Shown here piece after piece: positions 8,486 through 17,983 of a stretch of DNA of 64,000 nt. Every line of letters starts with the position of its first letter. The first letter of the stretch is position 1. The notes below the pieces were generated by a model. That model ran no database searches, was not told the origin of the DNA, and saw only the letters and a list, made by a program, of their open reading frames with translations. The translations under genes were made by a program, and so were the position numbers. The stretch is from Martinezella lusitana (GTDB lineage: Bacteria > Pseudomonadota > Alphaproteobacteria > Rhizobiales > Rhizobiaceae), in NCBI RefSeq assembly GCF_010668395.1, contig NZ_WUEY01000007.1:1-64000 (forward strand). The letters run 5' to 3'.

Positions 8486-9547
8486 ATGGCTTTTCTCGAA
8501 CTCACCCACATCAAGAAGTCCTTCGGCGACATTCACGTCGTTCACGATTTCAATATGCAAATCGAGAAGGGGGAATTCGTCTCCTTCCTCGGCCCGTCGG
8601 GTTGCGGCAAGACGACCGTGCTGCGCATGATCGCCGGCTTTGAAACGCCGACGGCGGGCAACCTGACAATCAACGGCAAGGATCAGCGCCCCCTGAAGCC
8701 GAACCAGCGCAACATTGGCATGGTGTTCCAGGCTTACGCCCTGTTCCCGAACATGACGGTACACGACAATGTCGCCTTCGGCCTCAAGGTCGCCGGCATG
8801 GCGAAGCCGGACATCGACAAGCGCGTCAAGGAGATGCTTGCTCTCATCAAGCTCGACCATCTTGCCGGCCGCTACCCCTACCAGATGTCGGGCGGTCAGC
8901 AGCAGCGCGTGGCGCTGGCTCGTGCCATCGCCGTCAAGCCGCAGGTCCTCCTGCTCGACGAGCCGCTATCGGCGCTCGACGCAAAGATCCGCATCTCGCT
9001 GCGCGAGGAAATTCGCGCCATTCAGCAGCAGCTCGGCATCACCACGGTTTTCGTGACGCACGATCAGGAAGAAGCGCTGTCGATCTCCGACCGCATCGTC
9101 GTCATGAATGCCGGCCGCGCCGACCAGATTGGCACGCCCTTCGAGATCTACAACACCCCGGCAACCCGCTTCGTCGCCTCCTTCGTCGGCACGCTGAACC
9201 TGATCGAAGGCAAGGTCGTCGATCCCGACAGCAACCGCATCATGATCGGCGATCAGGGCGTGACCCTGAAACAGTCGGTCACGGCCTATAAGCCGGGCGA
9301 CACGGTATCGCTCGCCCTGCGTCCGGAAGCCGGCTCGCTGGCGGAATCGGCCAAGGGCGATACCGCTTTGACAGGCGAAGTCTCCTCGGCGCATTTCCTG
9401 GGCTCGGTCATCCGCACCCGCATGAACGTCGCCGGCAACACCATTTCCTTCGATATGTTCAACAGCCCCGGAATGATGCCGCCCAGCGTCGGCGAGAAGG
9501 TGACGCTGCGTTTCGCCTCCTCCGACCTTCTGGTCATCCAGGATTGA
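8486..9547 (+). CDS. ABC transporter ATP-binding protein (PotA/FbpC-like)
   Basis: This 353-residue ATPase has Walker A GPSGCGKTT at 36-44, a Q-loop in MVFQAYALFP (79-88), signature MSGGQ at 134-138, Walker B VLLLDEP at 154-160 and an H-loop in FVTHDQEEA. A C-terminal TOBE-type regulatory region (about 280-350) matches the importer ATPases of the PotA/FbpC/MalK group. It is the last gene of the plus-strand importer operon and is followed by a strong terminator. Confidence 0.93.
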   Translation: MAFLELTHIKKSFGDIHVVHDFNMQIEKGEFVSFLGPSGCGKTTVLRMIAGFETPTAGNLTINGKDQRPLKPNQRNIGMVFQAYALFPNMTVHDNVAFGLKVAGMAKPDIDKRVKEMLALIKLDHLAGRYPYQMSGGQQQRVALARAIAVKPQVLLLDEPLSALDAKIRISLREEIRAIQQQLGITTVFVTHDQEEALSISDRIVVMNAGRADQIGTPFEIYNTPATRFVASFVGTLNLIEGKVVDPDSNRIMIGDQGVTLKQSVTAYKPGDTVSLALRPEAGSLAESAKGDTALTGEVSSAHFLGSVIRTRMNVAGNTISFDMFNSPGMMPPSVGEKVTLRFASSDLLVIQD

Positions 9548-9591
9548 AAGCACGCCGCGCATTGCGGGACAGCTTTGGAAAAATATTCGCG

Positions 9592-9619
9592 AACGCCGGG
9601 CCAAATGCCCGGCGTTTTT
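9592..9619 (+). terminator. Intrinsic terminator after the importer operon
   Basis: AACGCCGGGC and GCCCGGCGTT form a perfect 10-bp stem with a CAAAT loop, followed by a run of Ts. It closes the ABC operon just before the FMN riboswitch. Confidence 0.9.
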
Positions 9620-9654
9620 CTTTGATTTCGTTGCGCAAATGCATTTATAGTCCA

Positions 9655-9800
9655 CTCGTTCTCAGGGCGGGGTGCAATTCCCCACCGGCGGTATGGGGTT
9701 TTCCCCGAGCCCGCGAGCGCCTTCCGGGATTCGGAAGGGTCAGCAGATCCGGTGAGAGGCCGGAGCCGACGGTATAGTCCGGATGGAAGAGAGCAAGCAG
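9655..9800 (+). ncRNA. FMN riboswitch (RFN element)
   Basis: The segment carries the conserved RFN blocks in order: TCTCAGGGCGGGGTGCAATT, CCCCACCGGCGGTA, AGCCCGCGAGCG, GGTCAGCAGATCCGGTGAGA, GGCCGGAGCCGACGGTATAG and TCCGGATGGAAGAGAG. The RFN aptamer binds flavin mononucleotide and shuts down riboflavin genes when FMN is plentiful. It lies about 90 bases before ribH2. A weak CAAGG/CCTTG pairing at 9849-9874 next to the ribosome-binding region may be part of a translational expression platform. Confidence 0.95.
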
Positions 9801-9875
9801 GTCGCAACCTTCTCGGCGAGAGGAGTGTCGCGTGCATGCGTGTTCGCCCAAGGGATATTTGATACCAACCCTTGA

Positions 9876-10364
<489 letters not shown>

Positions 10365-10416
10365 GCCAGCATCGTGGAGGCGCGGCGAGAGCCCGCCTCC
10401 ATCCTACAAGGGAGAA

Positions 10417-10773
10417 ATGTCAGTGACGGTCCTACGGATCATTCCAAACCTGTCCACCGCCGATCCCGCAACGGCCCGGCTGTTCTACCATGATCTGCTC
10501 GGCCTCGATATCGTCATGGATCATGGCTGGATTGTCACCTTCGCCTCCGAAGCGGCAACGGTACCGCAGATCAGCGTCGCCAGCGAAGGCGGCTCGGGAA
10601 CGATCGTCCCGGACCTCTCCATCGAGGTCGATGATGTCGACACGCTTTACCAGCGCGCCACCTCCATGGGGTTCGGCATATTGTACGACCTTACGGACGA
10701 GCCTTGGGGCGTGCGCCGCTTTTACGTTCGCGACCCCTTCGGCAAGGTGGTCAATATCCTCTCGCACCGCTGA
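10417..10773 (+). CDS. VOC (glyoxalase/bleomycin-resistance) family protein
   Basis: This 118-residue single-module vicinal oxygen chelate protein has the two beta-alpha-beta-beta-beta halves. It begins IIPNLSTADPATARLFYHDLLGLDI, has a TLYQRATSMGFGILYDLTDEPWGVRRF middle and ends with VRDPFGKVVNIL, the typical VOC C-terminal strand with a metal-ligand position. Such proteins are dimeric glyoxalases, dioxygenases or resistance proteins. AAGGGAG lies 4 bases upstream of the ATG. The substrate is unknown. Confidence 0.88.
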   Translation: MSVTVLRIIPNLSTADPATARLFYHDLLGLDIVMDHGWIVTFASEAATVPQISVASEGGSGTIVPDLSIEVDDVDTLYQRATSMGFGILYDLTDEPWGVRRFYVRDPFGKVVNILSHR

Positions 10774-10818
10774 GGCGAATACGGGCGGCCATTTGTCTCT
10801 GCGATCACCTTGATCCGG

Positions 10819-11547
10819 CTAGCGCAGATCCACATTGAAGGTGATCCGTTCCGCCGACCACATCGATTCCGAATAGGTTATCGGCACTCCGCCCGCATCC
10901 GCGTCCACCTTGCGGGTAATGAGGAGAGGTGTGGATTTCGGCTGACGTAGGATCCGTGCCTCCTCGGCCGTCGGCATGCGCGCTTCGATTTCCGTCGACA
11001 GCCGTTCATAATCGGTCACGCCATAGCTGGCGAGCGCCGCCGAGATCGTCGGATGGTGCAGTCGCGCCTTGTCGAAATCGGGAAAACGCTCGGCAGGATA
11101 ATAGGAATCGCCCAATTCGACCGGAATGCCGTCCGCCGTCATGACGCCGCGGCGGTGGATGACCGGCACGCCCATCGCGAGCTTGAGATACGTCGCGATG
11201 CGTTCGGTCGCCGGCACGATCTCGTGAACGAGCAACTCGCCGCCCGGCTCGAAGCCCTGCTCGATCAGGTTCTTGTTGAAACGGGTGCGCTTGGAGAGTG
11301 TATAGTCGAGCACGCCCCTATGGACGAATGTTCCCCGCCCCTGTTCGGCGCGCACCAGCCCGCGTTGCTCGAGATGCCCCAGCGCCTGGCGTACGGTGAA
11401 ACGGCTGACGCCGAAGCGCTGCATCAACTCGGGCTCGGTCGGCAATTTCTCGCCGGGAGCGAAGATCCCGGCGGCGATATCAGCCGCCAGGATCTCTCCG
11501 ATCTGATGCCAGAGAGCACTCCCGCCCTTTCGATCGATCGTTTCCAT
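10819..11547 (-). CDS. GntR family regulator, HutC/FarR subfamily (UTRA domain)
   Basis: This 242-residue regulator has an N-terminal GntR winged helix (about 10-78, FGVSRFTVRQALGHLEQRGL) and a C-terminal UTRA effector domain (about 95-240) ending MWSAERITFNVDL. HutC-type members sense urocanate, sugars or other small acids. Its start lies 1 base after the stop of the methyltransferase gene at 11549, so the two form an operon. The effector is not predictable from the sequence. Confidence 0.9.
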   Translation of the reverse strand: METIDRKGGSALWHQIGEILAADIAAGIFAPGEKLPTEPELMQRFGVSRFTVRQALGHLEQRGLVRAEQGRGTFVHRGVLDYTLSKRTRFNKNLIEQGFEPGGELLVHEIVPATERIATYLKLAMGVPVIHRRGVMTADGIPVELGDSYYPAERFPDFDKARLHHPTISAALASYGVTDYERLSTEIEARMPTAEEARILRQPKSTPLLITRKVDADAGGVPITYSESMWSAERITFNVDLR

Positions 11548-11548
11548 T

Positions 11549-12235
11549 TCAAACGCGCTTTTCGAGGCGAAACAACAGCTTGTATTCGGCCGGATAACTC
11601 AACGCATCGAGAATGCTCGGATAGTATTTGCGGTCCTTGGTTGCGCGCACGAAGCCATCGTAGCCGAAACGCTTGACGGAGACATCGAAGCCCGCTGCGG
11701 CGAAGGCATCGATATAATCCTGCGGTGATCGATCCTGCACGGGGGCATTGCTATTGTTGCCGATGAGGTCCCGCCACGTCGGCCAGAGCGGCATTTCATT
11801 GTGGCAACCGGTCACCGCATAGTAGACGCCACCATCGCGCATGACCTGGAACATCTGCTCGGCATGCTGCTTCAGCTCCGGCAGCAGATAGACGACCTCG
11901 TAACTGAAGGCCACATCGAAGCTATCGGTAAAGGGCGACAGGTCGGTCGTGACATGGAACTGCAGCGGCATGTTGCCGATGGCAGCGACCGCGGCAGCTA
12001 CAGATTCCGAGGCAATATCGATGCCGACACCCCGGCGAAACGGCCGCATGGCATGGAGCAACCGTAGGAAGCCGCCACGGTTACAGCCGAAATCAAGGAC
12101 GGATTTCGACGAGAAATCTCGCTCCGGCACCATCTCGATGAAATGCCGCCAGTAAGGGCTATGCGATTCCGCCATCGAGATATCGCCCTGCGGCTCTGTA
12201 TGCCAGGTCGCATAAATGGATGCTGCGTTTGTCAT
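11549..12235 (-). CDS. Class I SAM-dependent methyltransferase
   Basis: This 228-residue protein has a Rossmann-like methyltransferase core. Motif I is SVLDFGCNRGGFL (45-57), the acidic ribose ligand follows in GVGIDIASESV, and post-I and motif IV-like segments are FDVAFSYEVVYLLPE and VMRDGGVYYAVTG. This resembles methyltransferase domain 11/25 small-molecule enzymes. It is co-transcribed with a GntR/UTRA regulator, which suggests an inducible small-molecule methylation step. The substrate is unknown. Confidence 0.85.
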   Translation of the reverse strand: MTNAASIYATWHTEPQGDISMAESHSPYWRHFIEMVPERDFSSKSVLDFGCNRGGFLRLLHAMRPFRRGVGIDIASESVAAAVAAIGNMPLQFHVTTDLSPFTDSFDVAFSYEVVYLLPELKQHAEQMFQVMRDGGVYYAVTGCHNEMPLWPTWRDLIGNNSNAPVQDRSPQDYIDAFAAAGFDVSVKRFGYDGFVRATKDRKYYPSILDALSYPAEYKLLFRLEKRV

Positions 12236-12511
12236 GATCTGCTCGCTATTGGAGTGGACTGACCCCGTGATAGCGCAACTTCATGACAGTCGCATGAATT
12301 CATCCGGACGACCGGACTATTTCGCGTCTTTCATCAGGCAATCGAAGTGTACGGATCGGCCCGCACGAGAACGGCATGGCCGACGTATAGCAAGGCTTCA
12401 GCAGTCGAGCCTTGCAGGCCCGATGCCTCGATAAAGGATCGCATGATTGCAGGTGTGGATGCTTTCCGGCCTGCCGCGTCTCCGCCGTCCGAGACAATAG
12501 CGGGTCGCTAC

Positions 12512-12916
12512 CTATGTATTTGGAAAGTGCTCGACATGGGTATCCGCAGTACGGCCGATATAAAGAGCGCGGCGGCCGGAGAACGACACGATATAGCCGG
12601 CACACCCGGCCGAAACGGCCTTCTCGCAGAATCCTTTGTAGGTATATCCAGGCACCAGTTGCTGTGCCTCCCTGATGGCAGCCTGCATGCGCGCTGCATC
12701 GAAAGTCGACGCGACTGCGGCGTGGACGCGGTGCGTTGGCAGCTCCATGCTCTCGCCATCGGCCAGATAGTAAGTCGCGGTCGCCCGCCGGAAGTCGATC
12801 TGATAGCTTTCAAAGCCGGCTTCCATGAGGGTTCCGACGATCTGGGGGAAGGTCATGCTGTTGCCCTCGGCGCCTTCGAGGCAGGACCGGGCGATTGCTT
12901 TCTGCTGATCGTTCAT
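12512..12916 (-). CDS. DUF1398 (YbcV-like) protein
   Basis: The 134-residue protein matches the DUF1398/YbcV family: an N-terminal helical part, IGTLMEAGFESYQIDFRR, an ATYYLADGESMELP strand pair, a long helix, and a C-terminal PGYTYKGFCEKAVSAGCAGY block with YIVSFSGRRALYIGRTADTH. The family has no established activity. It lies 28 bases after the MarR gene on the same strand and is probably co-transcribed with it. Confidence 0.85.
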   Translation of the reverse strand: MNDQQKAIARSCLEGAEGNSMTFPQIVGTLMEAGFESYQIDFRRATATYYLADGESMELPTHRVHAAVASTFDAARMQAAIREAQQLVPGYTYKGFCEKAVSAGCAGYIVSFSGRRALYIGRTADTHVEHFPNT

Positions 12917-12944
12917 AGGTGCTCCGTAAAGTGTTCGATCGCAT

Positions 12945-13406
12945 TCATTCGATCGGGATTGCTGTCATATGGCCGCGCTCCGCCAGGCTCTTCAGGAGAC
13001 GCCCCAGCATTGCCCGCTCATCCGTGGTGAGACATTCAAAGAATTCGGCATCGTTGCGGTCGGCAAGCGCTGCCAGATACGGCACGAGGTCTCGGCCGCG
13101 ATCCGTCAGAGCAAGCGTCTGAGCACGACCGTCGTTCGCGCTGGCCTCGCGCCTTATCAGCGACTTCGCGATCAATCGGTCGGCAAGCTTGGTGATCGCC
13201 CCCCTGCTCATACCCATATCGTCCGCAAGCCGGCTGGGTGGCGTCGGCTCTTTGCCATAGAGCGTGCGCATCAGGCTCCATTCGGCGACCGTCACCTGCT
13301 TGTCGGCGAGCTTGGCCGCGAAGGCATGGGAAACGTGGTTGGACACCATGCGCAGCCAGAAGCCGAGATGCACGGTCAGGTCGGAAACGGGTGGGACTGG
13401 CGACAT
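12945..13406 (-). CDS. MarR family transcriptional regulator
   Basis: This 153-residue winged-helix regulator has the MarR fold. The recognition region PSRLADDMGMSRGAITKLADRLIAKSLI (about 57-84) is followed by the wing REASANDGRAQTLALTDRGRDL. MarR proteins are dimers that usually repress themselves and a divergent or downstream gene until a small phenolic or oxidant releases them. A 12-bp-arm inverted repeat lies directly upstream, and the DUF1398 gene is immediately downstream. Confidence 0.92.
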   Translation of the reverse strand: MSPVPPVSDLTVHLGFWLRMVSNHVSHAFAAKLADKQVTVAEWSLMRTLYGKEPTPPSRLADDMGMSRGAITKLADRLIAKSLIRREASANDGRAQTLALTDRGRDLVPYLAALADRNDAEFFECLTTDERAMLGRLLKSLAERGHMTAIPIE

Positions 13407-13420
13407 AGCAACCTCTTTGA

Positions 13421-13458
13421 TTGACTAGGAAACTATATCAATATGATTTCCTAGTCAA
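13421..13458. promoter_or_regulatory. MarR operator: 12-bp-arm inverted repeat
   Basis: TTGACTAGGAAA at 13421-13432 is a perfect inverted repeat of TTTCCTAGTCAA at 13447-13458, with a 14-bp AT-rich spacer. A further CTAG follows at 13460. It starts 14 bases upstream of the MarR start codon, as expected for an autoregulatory site. It would also face the plus-strand remnant at 13490-13858. Confidence 0.8.
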
Positions 13459-13489
13459 CTAGATCATGCAGCATCACCTATTCCAGATA

Positions 13490-13858
13490 TGTTGGGGAAT
13501 TTTCGAACAGCCTGCCCTGCAATGTCCAGGCTCCCTCCCGCACCCAGGCTATGGTCGACCGCATATGCTCAAGCCTGATCGCCCTTCGGCGGCCTGCGCG
13601 ACGACATCAGTCACCAGTTCTATGAAGACGCGCGGAGATCGCTCTCGATAGCGAGCCACAATACGCTATGGCGTCGAACCCAAGCAGGAAACCCGGAGCA
13701 GGTCATCGCGCCCACCGGGCAGGCATTTCGAAAGGAAGAATATGGCGGCGCGGGCATCGATGCCTTGGCGAACGCGACCGGTGAAATCAACGGACACTTC
13801 CAACCTAAGGTCGAAGCGTTTCGCACGGCCATGGCGGCAGGATTATTCGGCAGGAAAT
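13490..13858 (+). pseudogene. Decayed ORF divergent from MarR, family not recognised
   Basis: The last part is open in one frame from about 13582 to the TAA at 13856-13858. It reads FGGLRDDISHQFYEDARR, then further sequence, and ends KVEAFRTAMAAGLFGRK. It has no plausible start because a TGA lies just upstream in the same frame, while the only start-proximal frame (ATG at 13466) is a different one. The composition looks protein-like. This suggests a frameshifted or truncated former target gene of the divergent MarR regulator. I do not recognise the family, and a random open stretch cannot be excluded. Confidence 0.3.
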
Positions 13859-13898
13859 AACCGAGACGAAGCCCTGCTCCGCCTCGGCCAAGGTCGAC

Positions 13899-14903
13899 TT
13901 ACGCGCGGATCGCTTTGTCGTTCGCGTCAAAGCGATGCATATGGCTCGTATCCGGCGTCACATAAACCACATCATCCGGTTCGTACTTGTGCTCGCCGAA
14001 GAGACGTACGGTCAGAAGGCCGGTGGCCTCGGATTCGAGATAGATGATCGTATCGGCACCAAGATGCTCGACATGGATGACCTTTGCGGCCCAAGTACCC
14101 TGATCACGCGATAGCGTGATATGTTCGGGACGGATGCCGATGGTCTTGGCGCCACTTTCACCAAGCCGTTCAGCCGGAATGAAATTCATCTGCGGCGAGC
14201 CGATGAAGCCGGCAACGAAGGTATTGGCCGGTCGGTTGTAGAGCTCCATCGGCGAACCGATCTGCTCGATCGCGCCGGCGTTGAGCACGACGATCTTGTC
14301 TGCAAGCGTCATCGCTTCGACCTGGTCGTGCGTGACGTAGATCATCGTTGCCTTCAGGCTGCGGTGCAGCCGGGCGATTTCGAGGCGCGTCTGCACGCGC
14401 AGAGCAGCATCGAGGTTCGAGAGCGGCTCGTCGAAAAGGAAAAGCTCCGGTTCGCGGACGATGGCGCGGCCGATTGCGACGCGCTGGCGTTGGCCGCCGG
14501 AAAGCTCAGCCGGCCGGCGGGCCAGATAAGGGCCGAGCGAGAGCATGCCGGAAGCCTTGTCGACACGGCTGTCGATCTCCGCCTTCGGAGTGCCGGCCTG
14601 TTTCAGGCCCAATCCCATATTGTCCTTCACGGTCAGGTGCGGATAGAGCGCATAGGACTGGAAGACCATGGAGATGCCGCGCTTGGCGGGCGGCGTCGTC
14701 GTCACATCCTCGCCATTGATCAGCACGGCACCGGACGTCACGTCTTCGAGGCCGGCGATGCTGCGCAGAAGAGTCGACTTGCCGCAGCCGGAAGGACCGA
14801 CGAAGATGACGAACTCGCCATCCTTCACTTCGAGGTCGATGCCCTTCAGCACGTCGTGCGAGCCATAGGCCTTGCGGATGGATTTCAGTTGAAGCGATCC
14901 CAC
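13899..14903 (-). CDS. Carbohydrate ABC transporter ATP-binding protein (MalK/UgpC-like)
   Basis: This 334-residue ATPase has Walker [10 protein letters not shown] at 36-44, Q-loop [10 protein letters not shown] (79-88), signature LSGGQ at 134-138, Walker B LFLFDEP (154-160) and H-loop [11 protein letters not shown]-terminal TOBE/OB regulatory domain follows, including [28 protein letters not shown]. This C-terminal pattern is that of CUT1 sugar importers (MalK, UgpC, MsmK). It is the last gene of the minus-strand operon that starts with the binding protein at 19243. Confidence 0.93.
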   Translation of the reverse strand: MGSLQLKSIRKAYGSHDVLKGIDLEVKDGEFVIFVGPSGCGKSTLLRSIAGLEDVTSGAVLINGEDVTTTPPAKRGISMVFQSYALYPHLTVKDNMGLGLKQAGTPKAEIDSRVDKASGMLSLGPYLARRPAELSGGQRQRVAIGRAIVREPELFLFDEPLSNLDAALRVQTRLEIARLHRSLKATMIYVTHDQVEAMTLADKIVVLNAGAIEQIGSPMELYNRPANTFVAGFIGSPQMNFIPAERLGESGAKTIGIRPEHITLSRDQGTWAAKVIHVEHLGADTIIYLESEATGLLTVRLFGEHKYEPDDVVYVTPDTSHMHRFDANDKAIRA

Positions 14904-14915
14904 AGTCTTTTGTCC

Positions 14916-15980
14916 TTATAGATAAACAGGCTTGCCGGTGCGCACGCTCTCATCGGCGGCGAGGCATATGCGCAGCGATTGAACGGCGTCGGCCATATGG
15001 CGATTAAGGTCGATATCCTCGCGGATGGCTTTCAGCATGAAGGCCTGCTCGAAGTCGCAGAGCTCCTGATGGCCCGGCTCGCCGTCCATGTGCAGGTCCT
15101 GATCGGGCCGGATGAACTGGCCGCCCGACCCTGTTTCGGCGCTGTGCAGCCGGATGACGGAGGTCTTGGTATGCATGTCGATGTCATCGGACTTGGCATT
15201 CTGATCCATGACGATCGAGACCGAACCGTTCGGCGACATCACATCCTTCACGAAGAAGGCAGTCTCCGAAATCATCGGACCCCAGCCGGCTTCATACCAG
15301 CCGACCGAACCATCCTCGAAGATGACCTGCAGATGGCCGTAATTATACATGTCCGGCTTGATCTCCTGCGACAGGCGCAGACCCATGCCGCGCACCTCGA
15401 CAGGCTTCGCATCGGTGATCTGGCACATGACGTCGACATAGTGCACGCCGCAGTCGACGATCGGCGACGTCGTGCGCATCAATGCCTTATGCGTTTCCCA
15501 GGTCGGGCCGCTCGATTGCTGATTGAGATTCATGCGGAAGACATAGGGACCGCCGAGCTTGCGAGCCTCGGCGATCAGCCGCATCCATGAGGGATGATGA
15601 CGCAGGATGTAGCCGATCGCCAGCTTCTTGCCGGCCCTCTTGGCAGCTGCGACGACGCGCTCCGCGTCCTCGACAGTCGTCGCCAACGGCTTCTCAACGA
15701 AGACGTGGCAGCCCGCCTCGAAAGCCATTACGGCAAAATCGGCATGGCTATCGGAATAGGTATTGATGGAGCAGAGCTCGGGCTTCAGCTCCTTCAACGC
15801 CGCCTCGAAATCCGGATGGATCGTGTATCCCCGCAGCTCCTCCGGCAGTTCCGGCTTGGAGCGATTGACGAGGCCGACGATCTCGAAGCCCGGATTGTTA
15901 TGATAGGCCAGCGCATGGCTGCGGCCCATATTGCCAAGGCCGGCAACGAGAACGCGGATTGGCTTTTCGGAAACGCTCAC
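14916..15980 (-). CDS. Gfo/Idh/MocA family NAD(P)-dependent oxidoreductase
   Basis: This 354-residue protein has an N-terminal Rossmann fold with VLVAGLGNMGRSHA (about 10-23), the catalytic EKPLATT lysine motif and a C-terminal alpha/beta substrate domain. The frame stays open upstream, but the start is the GTG at 15980, which overlaps the upstream permease stop in a GTGA junction and gives the expected N-terminus directly before the Rossmann strand. Enzymes of this family oxidise or reduce sugars, inositols or sugar acids. Its position between permease and ATPase implies that it acts on the imported carbohydrate. Confidence 0.92.
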   Translation of the reverse strand: MSVSEKPIRVLVAGLGNMGRSHALAYHNNPGFEIVGLVNRSKPELPEELRGYTIHPDFEAALKELKPELCSINTYSDSHADFAVMAFEAGCHVFVEKPLATTVEDAERVVAAAKRAGKKLAIGYILRHHPSWMRLIAEARKLGGPYVFRMNLNQQSSGPTWETHKALMRTTSPIVDCGVHYVDVMCQITDAKPVEVRGMGLRLSQEIKPDMYNYGHLQVIFEDGSVGWYEAGWGPMISETAFFVKDVMSPNGSVSIVMDQNAKSDDIDMHTKTSVIRLHSAETGSGGQFIRPDQDLHMDGEPGHQELCDFEQAFMLKAIREDIDLNRHMADAVQSLRICLAADESVRTGKPVYL

Positions 15981-16816
15981 TTGACTGCTCCGGATGTAAT
16001 GCCGCGAATGAGTTGACGCGAAAAGATAACGTAAAGGACGAGGATCGGCAGGATGGCGAGCGTGAGCGCTGCCAGCACCGCATTCCAGTTGGTGACGAAC
16101 TGGCCGATGAAGATCTGCGATCCGAGCGTCACGGTTTTGGTCGCTTCGCTTGGCGCCAGGATCAGCGGGAACCACAGGTCGTTCCAGATCGGGATCATGG
16201 TGAAGACGGCGACGGTCGCCATGGCCGGACGAACCAGCGGCAGGACGAGACGGAAGAAGATCGCATATTCGCTGAGACCGTCGATGCGGCCGGCATTCTT
16301 CAGGTCGTCAGAAACGGTCCGCATGAATTCGGACAGGATGAAAATCGCCAAGGGCAGACCCTGCGCGGTGTAGACAAGGATCAGCGCCGTCAGCGTATTG
16401 ACGAGGCCGGCGGCGACCATCCCCTGCAGGATGGCGACCGTGCCGAGGCGGATCGGGATCATGATGCCGATCGCCAGATAAAGACCCGTTACCGTATTGC
16501 CACGGAAGCGATACTCCGACAGGGCGAAAGCCGCCATCGCCCCGAACAGCAACGTAAGGATGATCGAGACGATCGTCACCACGAAGCTGTTCTGGAAATA
16601 CGTCAGAAAATCGCCCTGCTTCAGAACGGTATCATAACCGATCATGCTGAAGGAGGAAGGCGTCGGGACGCTCAGGGGCGCGCGGAAGATCGATGCGCGA
16701 TCCTTGAAGGAATTGATGACCGTCAGGAACACCGGGAAAATGGCAATCAGCGTGTAGGCGATCAACGCCAGATGCACGAAGCCGGTGCGGATGGTGGAAG
16801 TGCGTGCCTTGGACAT
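15977..16816 (-). CDS. CUT1 ABC transporter permease, MalG-like
   Basis: This 279-residue membrane protein has six predicted helices. Its EAA loop reads NAGRIDGLSEYAIFFRLVLP, and the C-terminus ends FSRQLIRGITSGAVK, a common MalG-type ending. It is the second carbohydrate permease, begins 12 bases after the MalF-like gene, and its stop overlaps the dehydrogenase start. Confidence 0.93.
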   Translation of the reverse strand: MSKARTSTIRTGFVHLALIAYTLIAIFPVFLTVINSFKDRASIFRAPLSVPTPSSFSMIGYDTVLKQGDFLTYFQNSFVVTIVSIILTLLFGAMAAFALSEYRFRGNTVTGLYLAIGIMIPIRLGTVAILQGMVAAGLVNTLTALILVYTAQGLPLAIFILSEFMRTVSDDLKNAGRIDGLSEYAIFFRLVLPLVRPAMATVAVFTMIPIWNDLWFPLILAPSEATKTVTLGSQIFIGQFVTNWNAVLAALTLAILPILVLYVIFSRQLIRGITSGAVK

Positions 16817-16828
16817 GGTCGCCTCTCC

Positions 16829-17782
16829 TCAGAACTGGTAGCGGCGAATGCGCCGCTGTACGATGAAAAGGTAGAATGAAACGCCGGCGAGGATAATCAG
16901 GAACATCACCGTCGCGATTGTCGCACCCATCGAGCGGTCGCCCAGCTGCAGCTGGAAACCGAAGAAGACGCGGTAGAGCAACGTGCCGAGAATATCGGTC
17001 GAACCATCCGGCCCCGCCAATGCGCCTTGCACGGTATAGACCAGGTCGAACGCGTTGAAATTGCCGACGAAAGTGAGGATCGAAATGATACCGATTGCAG
17101 GGAGCACCAGCGGCAATTTGATCTTCCAGAACTGGCTCCAGCCGGTGATGCCGTCGCATTCGGCCGCTTCGACGACCTCTTCGGGAATATTGAGCAGGGC
17201 TGCGTAGATCAGCATCATCGGAATGCCGACATATTGCCAGACCGAGATGAGTGCGACGGTGATCAGCGCCGTACTCGGTCTGCCGAGCCAAGGCGCAAAC
17301 AACGACTTGAGGCCGATGACGTTCAGCAACTCCGGCGCCACGCCCCAAAGCGGCGAGAGGATCAGCTTCCAGATGAAGCCGACGACGACGAAGGACAGCA
17401 GCGTCGGCAGGAAAATCGCCGTGCGGTAGAAAGAAACGAAGCGCAGCTTCGGCAAGGACAGGAGTGCCGCCAGCGCGACACCGATCGGATTCTGTACGCA
17501 CATATGAATGGCGAAGAAGATCAGGTTGTTGCGTAGCGCATTCCAGAAGTCGTGCGACCAGCGTTCATCGCCGAACAGCACCTTGAAATTGTTCAGGCCG
17601 ACAAAGACGGATTGATTGTCGACGACGTTGTAAAGCGACAGCCGCAAGGTCTCGATCAACGGCAGGATCATGACCGCCGTATAGACGACGAAGGCCGGAA
17701 AAAGGAAAATGAGGATGTGCCAACGCCTGGGGCGCCTGATCGGCGTGACCTCAAGGGCATCTGATGTCGCGGCTTCGCTCAT
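16829..17782 (-). CDS. CUT1 ABC transporter permease, MalF-like
   Basis: This 317-residue membrane protein has a cytoplasmic N-terminus of about 20 residues and then six helices. The EAA loop EAAECDGITGWSQFWKIKLP is followed by a LPAIGIISI helix. The length and the FPAFVVYTAVMILPLIETL first helix fit MalF-type sugar permeases. It is separated from the binding-protein gene by a hairpin, as is typical of these operons. Confidence 0.93.
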   Translation of the reverse strand: MSEAATSDALEVTPIRRPRRWHILIFLFPAFVVYTAVMILPLIETLRLSLYNVVDNQSVFVGLNNFKVLFGDERWSHDFWNALRNNLIFFAIHMCVQNPIGVALAALLSLPKLRFVSFYRTAIFLPTLLSFVVVGFIWKLILSPLWGVAPELLNVIGLKSLFAPWLGRPSTALITVALISVWQYVGIPMMLIYAALLNIPEEVVEAAECDGITGWSQFWKIKLPLVLPAIGIISILTFVGNFNAFDLVYTVQGALAGPDGSTDILGTLLYRVFFGFQLQLGDRSMGATIATVMFLIILAGVSFYLFIVQRRIRRYQF

Positions 17783-17940
17783 GGCTTTCTGCCTGTTTTT
17801 CTTGGCTGCTTGAATAGGCGGCAGCTCAAAGGTTCAAATCCGCCCGCAGGCCCGGCTCTGAGCCGGATGGAAACAATATCGGGCGTGTCGAATACGAAGG
17901 CGATGAAAATCGCCGATCAAATTGGCCAAGCTAACGAAAA

Positions 17941-17969
17941 GGGCGAGGCGCCCGGTAGGCCCCTCGCCC
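17941..17969 (-). terminator. Attenuating hairpin between binding protein and permeases
   Basis: GGGCGAGG (17941-17948) and CCTCGCCC (17962-17969) form an 8-bp stem. Read on the minus strand it is followed by TTTTCGTT. It lies about 15 bases after the binding-protein stop and probably sets a higher level of binding-protein mRNA than of the downstream genes. Confidence 0.75.
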
Positions 17970-17983
17970 GCATGGTCCAATTA

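Noticed and set aside
15959..16879. 306-codon plus-strand open frame with many charged residues
   Set aside because: Antisense to the MalG-like permease; hydrophobic codons read backwards give the Asp/Arg/Glu-rich sequence.
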